A DNA stretch of 36,974 bases, taken from the NCBI RefSeq assembly GCF_006483445.1, contig NZ_PPPT01000064.1, positions 1 through 36,974 of the forward strand, written 5' to 3'. Positions 30,724 through 36,974 of this stretch are shown here, piece by piece. This stretch comes from Bradyrhizobium guangdongense. GTDB taxonomy: Bacteria; Pseudomonadota; Alphaproteobacteria; Rhizobiales; Xanthobacteraceae. Both the position numbers and the translations under genes were made by a program. The notes beneath the pieces are model-generated. The model worked only from the letters and a program-made list of their open reading frames with translations, did not search any database and had not been told where the DNA came from. Within the stretch, counting starts at the first letter, position 1; each line of letters begins with the position of its first letter.

Positions 30724-31956
30724 TCAGGCCCGCTTCTCCACATTGGCGCTTCGCGCCGGCACGCCAAACTCCTTGCGGCAAACTTCGGCGAGCACGGCGA
30801 CACCGTCGCGGATCTGCTGATGCGTGGGGCTGGCAAAGCACAGACGTAGGCGCGAGCCGGAATGGCCCTTGTTGGTCGACCATTCCGGGCCCGGATTGAT
30901 CGAGACGCCCGCAGCGAGCGCGGCCTGATAAAGCCTGAGCGTATCGACATTGTCGGGCAGCTTGACCCAGAGGAAGATGCCGCCTTTGGGCTCCTCGAAT
31001 TCGGCCGCTGTGCCGAACTGCTCGTTCAGCGCCTCCATCAGCGTATCGAGTTTTGTGCGCAATCCCTTGGTCAGCGCCGGCACGTGGGTCGCAAAGTGCA
31101 GCTTGCAATACTCGGCGAGCACCATCTGCTCCAGCGCGCCTGAGCCGGCGTCGGTCTTCAGCGCCAGCATGCGTGACATCACATCCCAGGGCGCGACGAT
31201 GAAGCCGACGCGCAGCGCCGGCGCGATCGATTTCGAGAACGAGCCGATATGGATGACGCCGCCGTTCGGGGCCATCGCGTAGATGGCCGGCGGCCGCTCG
31301 CCCGACCACACGAGGTCGGCGTAGCAATCGTCCTCGAAGATCGGCACGCCGTATTCGGCGGAGAGTTTCAGCAACTCGGCGCGGCGGCTCTCCGGCATGA
31401 TCGAGCCCGTCGGGTTCTGCACCGTCGGGATGGTATAGATGTATTTTGGCTTGATGCCGCGGCTCTTCAGGTTCGCGAGCGTCGCGGCCAAAGCGTCCAT
31501 CCGCATGCCGTTATCATCGAGGGGGACGCCGACGGTGTTGACGCCGAGCCGCGTCAGGCGGTTGAGCGCGCCCTGATAGGTCTCCTGCTCGACGATGACG
31601 GTGTCGCCGCGCGCGAGCAGCGTGTGGTTGACGAGGTCGAGCGCCTGGAGCGAGCCGGAAACGATCATGAGATCGTCGACCGTGCAGGCGATGCCGGCAT
31701 CCCGTTTCAGCTTGGTGGTCAGGAATTCGCGCAAGGGCAGGTAGCCTTGCGGGCCGTGCGCCAGGCCGTAGGTGGCGAGGTTGCGGCCCTCGCGCCGCAG
31801 GACGCTGTCGACCGCCGTGATCAGATCGTCCACCGGCACCCGCTCGGAATCGTTATTGCCGCCGACAAAGCTGTATTTGGCGAGCCCCGTCCAGCGCGCA
31901 GAGGGAGCCGGCAGCCCCGGCGGGAACAGGGGCGCGAAATCGAAGCTGGACGACAT
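30724..31956 (-). CDS. PLP-dependent class I/II aminotransferase, MocR/LysN type (410 aa)
   Basis: Fold type I aminotransferase similar to 2-aminoadipate aminotransferases and the catalytic part of MocR regulators, without the HTH. PLP Lys242 in GSFSKSIAPALRVGF, Asp210 in FEDDCYADL, and NPTGS near 181-185. Start MSSSFDFAPLFPPG at 31956 with GAGGAAAC upstream. Length and motif order are normal. It likely moves amino groups between 2-oxoglutarate and an amino acid such as aromatic, branched or aminoadipate; the exact substrate is not readable. The DUF3124 gene lies 57 bp upstream on the same strand. Confidence 0.88.
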   Translation of the reverse strand: MSSSFDFAPLFPPGLPAPSARWTGLAKYSFVGGNNDSERVPVDDLITAVDSVLRREGRNLATYGLAHGPQGYLPLREFLTTKLKRDAGIACTVDDLMIVSGSLQALDLVNHTLLARGDTVIVEQETYQGALNRLTRLGVNTVGVPLDDNGMRMDALAATLANLKSRGIKPKYIYTIPTVQNPTGSIMPESRRAELLKLSAEYGVPIFEDDCYADLVWSGERPPAIYAMAPNGGVIHIGSFSKSIAPALRVGFIVAPWDVMSRMLALKTDAGSGALEQMVLAEYCKLHFATHVPALTKGLRTKLDTLMEALNEQFGTAAEFEEPKGGIFLWVKLPDNVDTLRLYQAALAAGVSINPGPEWSTNKGHSGSRLRLCFASPTHQQIRDGVAVLAEVCRKEFGVPARSANVEKRA

Positions 31957-32013
31957 GGATGTTTCCTCGGTTTGTTATCGTTGAGCCAACCGGCGTTGCA
32001 CCGGCCGACCTGG

Positions 32014-32529
32014 TTACTTGCCGGCCGTCCGGGTCGGACGTCCCTGGCTGACGAAAGCGTAATGCGCATTGGCGACGCCGCCAACCATCAAGGCTTCGAC
32101 CACAGGCTCGGAGATCTCGCTTGTTGCCGCCCAGTCGACGATGAAATTGGCGCCGGTTCCGCCGCGGACGTCGTCGGTCGGGATGAAGACGGAGACGGTC
32201 GCCAACGGCTTCAAGGCGACCGGAGCCTTCAGATAGCTCTCGACCATTTTGCCGGACGTGTCGAAATAGGCGATCCGCTTGACGATCAGCGGCTGCGTCT
32301 CCGAGGCGTTGTGCACGCTCAGCGTCACCGAGAAATCGACACGCAGCCGGCCCTGGCTCATCGCGACGCTGGAATAGGCCGGCACGTAGAAGCCGCCCGA
32401 AACGCTCAACGCCTCCTTCGGCATCGCCGTGAGCGAATCGGCAAAACTTTGTTCGATATTGACCTTGGATTGTGCGATGGCCGGCATTGTCCATGCGAGG
32501 CTGGCTATCATCGCGAGCACGATTTGCAT
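32014..32529 (-). CDS. DUF3124 secreted protein (171 aa)
   Basis: Start MQIVLAMIASLAWTMPAIA at 32529 gives a clean signal peptide (to about residue 20); the frame upstream overlaps the divergent antiporter region and is not used. The core fits DUF3124: FYVPAYSSVAM, FSVTLSVHNAS, VKRIAYFDTSGKMVESYL, GGTGANFIVDW and VVEALMVGGV. The domain is beta-sandwich-like and uncharacterised. It is divergent from the CPA2 antiporter with 67 bp between starts, so shared control is possible. Confidence 0.82.
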   Translation of the reverse strand: MQIVLAMIASLAWTMPAIAQSKVNIEQSFADSLTAMPKEALSVSGGFYVPAYSSVAMSQGRLRVDFSVTLSVHNASETQPLIVKRIAYFDTSGKMVESYLKAPVALKPLATVSVFIPTDDVRGGTGANFIVDWAATSEISEPVVEALMVGGVANAHYAFVSQGRPTRTAGK

Positions 32530-32596
32530 GTGACGAATTGCTGGCTTGCAGCCCCGGGGTCCACCTCTAGGGTGCGACAAAACGGACTGATTGGAC

Positions 32597-34327
32597 ATGC
32601 ACGAGCTCATTCGCGATATCACTCTTTGTATCCTGTTTGCCTGGATGCTGGGGCTTTTGGCCCACTTTTCCCGCCAACCGCTGATCCTGGCCTACCTTAT
32701 CGCCGGCTTTTGCATAGGTCCATTCGGTGCCGGCTGGGTCAAGTCGCAGGAATCGATCACGGTCATTTCCGAGCTCGGCCTGATCTTCATGCTGTTCATG
32801 ATCGGGCTCGAGATCGACCTGAAGAAGATCGTAAGGGCCGGGCGGGTGATCCTGTTCGCGGCCGGCGGGCAGCTCATCGGCGGCTGCTTGCTGGGCATCC
32901 TGTTCTTCGTCGGCATCGGCCTGTCGCTCGGCGGCGGCCGTTTCGATGCAGTCTATCTCTGTGTCGCCTGTGCGCTGTCCAGTACCGTCATCATCGTCAA
33001 GGTCCTCTATGAGAAGCGTGAGCTCGACACGCTGCCCGGCCGTATCACGCTCGGCGTCCTCGTGCTCCAGGACATCTTTGCCATCCTGTTCCTCGCGGTG
33101 CAGCCGAGCCTTGCCGACCTGCAGGTGACGGTCATCCTGCTTTCGATCGTCCGTGTTGCGGTGTTGGTCGCGGCCGCCTTCCTGGTCAGCCGCTACGTGC
33201 TGCCGCGCCTGTTCCACCAGATCGCCCGCCGCCCAGAGCTGATCCTGCTCGGCGCGCTCGCCTGGTGCTTTCTGGTCGCCGAGACCGCCGAGCGGCTGCA
33301 TTTGTCGCGTGAGATGGGCGCGCTGATCGCCGGTGTCTCGCTCTCGACCTTCCCCTACGCGCTCGATGTCACCGCAAAGGTGACGACGCTGCGGGACTTC
33401 TTCATCACTCTGTTTTTCGTGACGCTCGGCATGACCATCCCGGTGCCGAACATGTCCGTGATCGGGCTTGCCCTGATGATTGCGGCCTTCACGGTGGTCA
33501 GCCGCGTGGTCACGACATTCGTGCCGCTCTATCTGATGAAGCAGGGCCTGCGCGCAAGCCTTTTGCCGGCGATCAATCTGGCGCAGATCAGCGAGTTCTC
33601 GCTGGTCGTGATCCAGACCGGCGTCACCGACAACCACATCTCGACGCAGACGGCGAATGCGGCCTCCTTCGCCTTCGTGGTGCTGGCCGTGCTCTCGACC
33701 TTCGCGATGTCGCGCAGCGACGAGATCACGCGCTGGGCGATCGGTCCGTTGAAGCGGATCGGCTTGCGCGATCTCGACGACAGCCACGCGCATGGCGAGG
33801 AGGGGCACGAAGGCGGCCATGGCGAAGCCCGCCGCATCGTCATCCTCGGCTTTTTCCGCGCGGCGAGCGCGCTGCTCGCCGAGATCGAGCGGCAGAACCC
33901 GCTGCTGCTGGAGCAGATCACGGTGATCGACTTCAATCCCGATGTGTACCAGACCTTGCTGGCGCGGGGCCTGCACGTCGTCTATGGCGACATCAGCAAT
34001 GTCGACACGCTGGTCCATGCTGGCGTCGCAAAGTCCGAGATGATCATTTTGAGCGTGCCGGATTCGCTATTGAAGGGCGCCACCAACGAAAAGCTGGTCC
34101 GCCACGTCCGCACTCTGAATCCGGATGCGCTGATCGTCGCCACCGCCGACCTGCTGTCCGACGTCGGCGAGCTCTATGCGGCTGGCGCGAGCTACGTCAC
34201 CGTCACCCGGCTCAGCGACGCGCACGAGCTGTTCACGGTGCTGGAGGCGGCCCAGGCGGGCCTCCTGGAGGACAAGCGGGCGGAGCTGGATTTGCGGCTC
34301 AGCGAGCGCCGGGAAGTGCTGCCGTAG
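32597..34327 (+). CDS. CPA2 family cation/proton antiporter with RCK-like C-terminus (576 aa)
   Basis: A Kef/Ybal-type membrane protein: about 12 hydrophobic segments in residues 1-385, starting MHELIRDITLCILFAWMLG, with a GLEIDL motif near 70-75 and QISEFSLVVI near 333-342. The C-terminal domain (about 412-545) is TrkA-N/RCK-like (VIDFNPDVYQTLLARGLHVVYGD). Its nucleotide-binding glycine loop reads GFFRAA (418-423) instead of GxGxxG, so NAD(H) gating may be lost or altered. A His/Glu-rich linker (HAHGEEGHEGGHGEA) precedes it. ATG at 32597 is taken; a TTG two codons earlier is possible. It likely moves K+ or Na+ against H+. Confidence 0.88.
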   Translation: MHELIRDITLCILFAWMLGLLAHFSRQPLILAYLIAGFCIGPFGAGWVKSQESITVISELGLIFMLFMIGLEIDLKKIVRAGRVILFAAGGQLIGGCLLGILFFVGIGLSLGGGRFDAVYLCVACALSSTVIIVKVLYEKRELDTLPGRITLGVLVLQDIFAILFLAVQPSLADLQVTVILLSIVRVAVLVAAAFLVSRYVLPRLFHQIARRPELILLGALAWCFLVAETAERLHLSREMGALIAGVSLSTFPYALDVTAKVTTLRDFFITLFFVTLGMTIPVPNMSVIGLALMIAAFTVVSRVVTTFVPLYLMKQGLRASLLPAINLAQISEFSLVVIQTGVTDNHISTQTANAASFAFVVLAVLSTFAMSRSDEITRWAIGPLKRIGLRDLDDSHAHGEEGHEGGHGEARRIVILGFFRAASALLAEIERQNPLLLEQITVIDFNPDVYQTLLARGLHVVYGDISNVDTLVHAGVAKSEMIILSVPDSLLKGATNEKLVRHVRTLNPDALIVATADLLSDVGELYAAGASYVTVTRLSDAHELFTVLEAAQAGLLEDKRAELDLRLSERREVLP

Positions 34328-34450
34328 GGGCGCCCCCGGCATCTTTCGCGCCGCCGGGCCGCGCCTATATGGCTGGTATGATCGGTGCAAGCCGTAAAAC
34401 GAATCCCGCGGCCGGTCGCCGGCATGAGCGGTTGCGTCCAGAACACTAGC

Positions 34451-34481
34451 GCCGGGGCTTAAGTCCGGCTAAGCCTCCGGC
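34451..34481 (+). promoter_or_regulatory. Leader stem-loop before ribB
   Basis: GCCGG plus GGCTTA (34451-34461) pairs with TAAGCC (34470-34475) and CCGGC (34477-34481) with one bulged T and an eight-base loop. It lies 23 bp before the ribB ATG. It does not match an FMN riboswitch. It may be a translation or RNA-stability element. A weaker CCCGGC/GCCGGG hairpin (34335-34358) without a T-run follows the antiporter. Confidence 0.4.
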
Positions 34482-34504
34482 CCATAACAGCCAGAGACTG
34501 GGAA

Positions 34505-35581
34505 ATGCCCGATACCGTTCAGGAAGTTTTGCAGGCCTTTGCCAAGGGCGAGCTCGTCGTCGTGACCGACGATGAGGATCGGGAAGGCGAGGGCGATCTT
34601 ATCGTTGCGGCCTCACTCTGTACCGCCGAGAAGATGGCCTTCATCATCCGCCACACCTCCGGCATCGTCTGCGCGCCGATCACCACCGAGGACGCGCGGC
34701 GGCTGCGGCTCGACCCGATGGTCGCCCATAACGATTCCGCTCACACCACGGCCTTCACGGTCTCGATCGACTACAAGCCCGATGGCGGCACCGGCATCTC
34801 GGCTGAGGAGCGTGCCTCATGCTGCCGCGCGCTCGCCAATCCCAATGTCGGCGCCAACGATTTTGCCCGTCCCGGCCACATCTTTCCCCTGATCGCCAAG
34901 GACGGCGGCGTGCTGCTGCGCTCCGGCCATACCGAGGCCGCGGTCGACCTCTGCAAGCTTTCCGGCCTGCCGCCGGTGGGCGTGATCAGCGAGTTGATGA
35001 ACGACGACGGCAGCGTGATGAAGGGCGAACAGGTCGCCCGCTTCGCCGCGCAGCACAAGCTCAAGCACGTCACGATTGCGGACATGATCGCCTATCGCCA
35101 GGCGCGCGAGAAGCTGATCGAGCGGGTCTCGACCTTCGTCACCGAAAGCCCGATCGGGCCGCTGCAGGGCTATGCCTACCGCTCGCCCTTCGATTCCATC
35201 GCCCATGTCGCTTTCGTCTATAACGGGGTCGGCGACGGCAAGAAGGTGCTGACGCGCTTCCACAAGCCGAACATCGTCAAGGAGATCTTTACCGGTCCGA
35301 AGCGCATTCAGGCCGTGCTCGAGCAGTTCAAGAAGGAAGGCCGCGGCGTCCTGATCTACTTGCGCGACGGCGCCGCTGGCGTGCCGGTCGAGCCGTTGCC
35401 GAACGAGTCGTCGGCGGAGGCCGATCGCAACCGGCAGTGGCGCGAGATCGGCGTCGGCGCGCAGATCCTGCGCGATCTCGGCGTCACATCGATCCGCCAT
35501 CTCACCTCGTCGACGCACGACTACAAGGGCCTGTCGGGTTTCGGCATCGAGATCGTCTCGAACGAGCAACTCGACACCTAG
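34505..35581 (+). CDS. ribB: RibB (DHBP synthase) with degenerate RibA-like C-terminus (358 aa)
   Basis: Makes 3,4-dihydroxy-2-butanone 4-phosphate from ribulose 5-phosphate for riboflavin. The N-terminal domain (1-205) is complete: DDEDREGEGD (22-31), RHTSGI (49-54), TGISAEERA (96-103), RPGHIFPL (122-129) and GHTEAAVDL (141-149). The C-terminal half (207-358) has RibA fold remnants but lacks the three zinc Cys and the GTP cyclohydrolase signature; it ends SSTHDYKGLSGFGIEIV. Such RibBX-like proteins are known in Rhizobiales and probably lack cyclohydrolase II activity. Start MPDTVQEVLQ at 34505 with GGGAA close upstream. A separate RibA must exist elsewhere if riboflavin is made. Confidence 0.9.
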   Translation: MPDTVQEVLQAFAKGELVVVTDDEDREGEGDLIVAASLCTAEKMAFIIRHTSGIVCAPITTEDARRLRLDPMVAHNDSAHTTAFTVSIDYKPDGGTGISAEERASCCRALANPNVGANDFARPGHIFPLIAKDGGVLLRSGHTEAAVDLCKLSGLPPVGVISELMNDDGSVMKGEQVARFAAQHKLKHVTIADMIAYRQAREKLIERVSTFVTESPIGPLQGYAYRSPFDSIAHVAFVYNGVGDGKKVLTRFHKPNIVKEIFTGPKRIQAVLEQFKKEGRGVLIYLRDGAAGVPVEPLPNESSAEADRNRQWREIGVGAQILRDLGVTSIRHLTSSTHDYKGLSGFGIEIVSNEQLDT

Positions 35582-35699
35582 AACGCCACCGACACGACGT
35601 ATCCCGGGATGACCGAACCCAGGACGCAATTGCACTTGGCGCCGCGGCGCTCTACCTTGTCGGCCAATTTTTCGACGGAACCAGACGAAAGGACGTTTC

Positions 35700-36914
<1,215 letters not shown>

Positions 36915-36952
36915 GCCGGCGCACCTCGGCGTGGGATGCGACTGAACTCTCC

Positions 36953-36974
36953 AATTGCGTCATGGCCGGGCTTG
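36953..36974. repeat. Partial dispersed repeat at the window end
   Basis: The closing bases GCGTCATGGCCGGGCTTG match the start of a REP-like palindromic element I know from Bradyrhizobium. The partner arm would lie beyond the window. Confidence 0.5.

Noticed and set aside
34328..34504. FMN riboswitch before ribB
   Set aside because: None of the conserved riboswitch blocks are present; only a simple stem-loop is seen.

Overview
The window reads as chromosomal DNA of a Bradyrhizobium-like alphaproteobacterium (Bradyrhizobiaceae). The reasons are high GC with strong third-position bias (which creates very long antisense shadow frames), many lineage-typical small proteins, EcfG-type general-stress promoters (GGAAC-N16/17-(C)GTT), a FixK/FNR box, and several intergenic palindromic repeats I recognise from that family. 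I see no rRNA, tRNA, CRISPR array, transposase or phage gene.

Layout. 0.3-5.1 kb: a small conserved protein, a tandem universal stress protein facing left behind a FixK/FNR box, an FtsH-type membrane protease and a DegP/HtrA protease ending in a clear terminator; this is an envelope and stress quality-control block. 5.3-7.4 kb: a run of very small genes (DUF6496-like, DUF3072, membrane and helical proteins), two behind EcfG promoters. 7.4-15.2 kb: a two-gene leftward signalling operon. It holds a 2097-residue soluble poly-HAMP hybrid histidine kinase (eleven exact 92-residue repeats, GAF, kinase core, three receiver domains) followed 17 bp later by a receiver-PAS-HWE histidine kinase. A perfect EcfG promoter precedes the operon, back to back with a second one reading right. 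15.5-18 kb: more small stress-type genes (ribbon-helix-helix protein, PRC-barrel protein, short hydrophilic proteins), several with EcfG promoters. 18.0-19.0 kb: a gene-free kilobase made of three adjacent dispersed repeats.

19.0-25.0 kb is metabolic. An SDR protein with Phe in place of the catalytic Tyr and a nitronate monooxygenase-type flavoprotein share a promoter carrying three half-sites one helical turn apart. Next come four genes whose products all carry export signals: a Tat-exported flavin amine oxidase, a c-type cytochrome, a RidA-type imine/enamine hydrolase and an M20 metallopeptidase. I infer a periplasmic route in which a conjugate is hydrolysed, the amine is oxidised with electrons passed to cytochrome c, and the reactive imine is hydrolysed. 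This is the best candidate here for an undescribed system.

25-37 kb: a small secreted protein, PhoD-type phosphatase/phosphodiesterase (Tat), secreted small proteins, an aldo/keto reductase, a short HTH protein resembling only the N-terminus of BoxR-type regulators beside a LigB-type extradiol dioxygenase, a PLP aminotransferase, a DUF3124 protein, a CPA2 cation/proton antiporter with a degenerate nucleotide-binding glycine motif, RibB with a degenerate RibA-like tail, and glutaryl-CoA dehydrogenase. The window ends inside another dispersed repeat.
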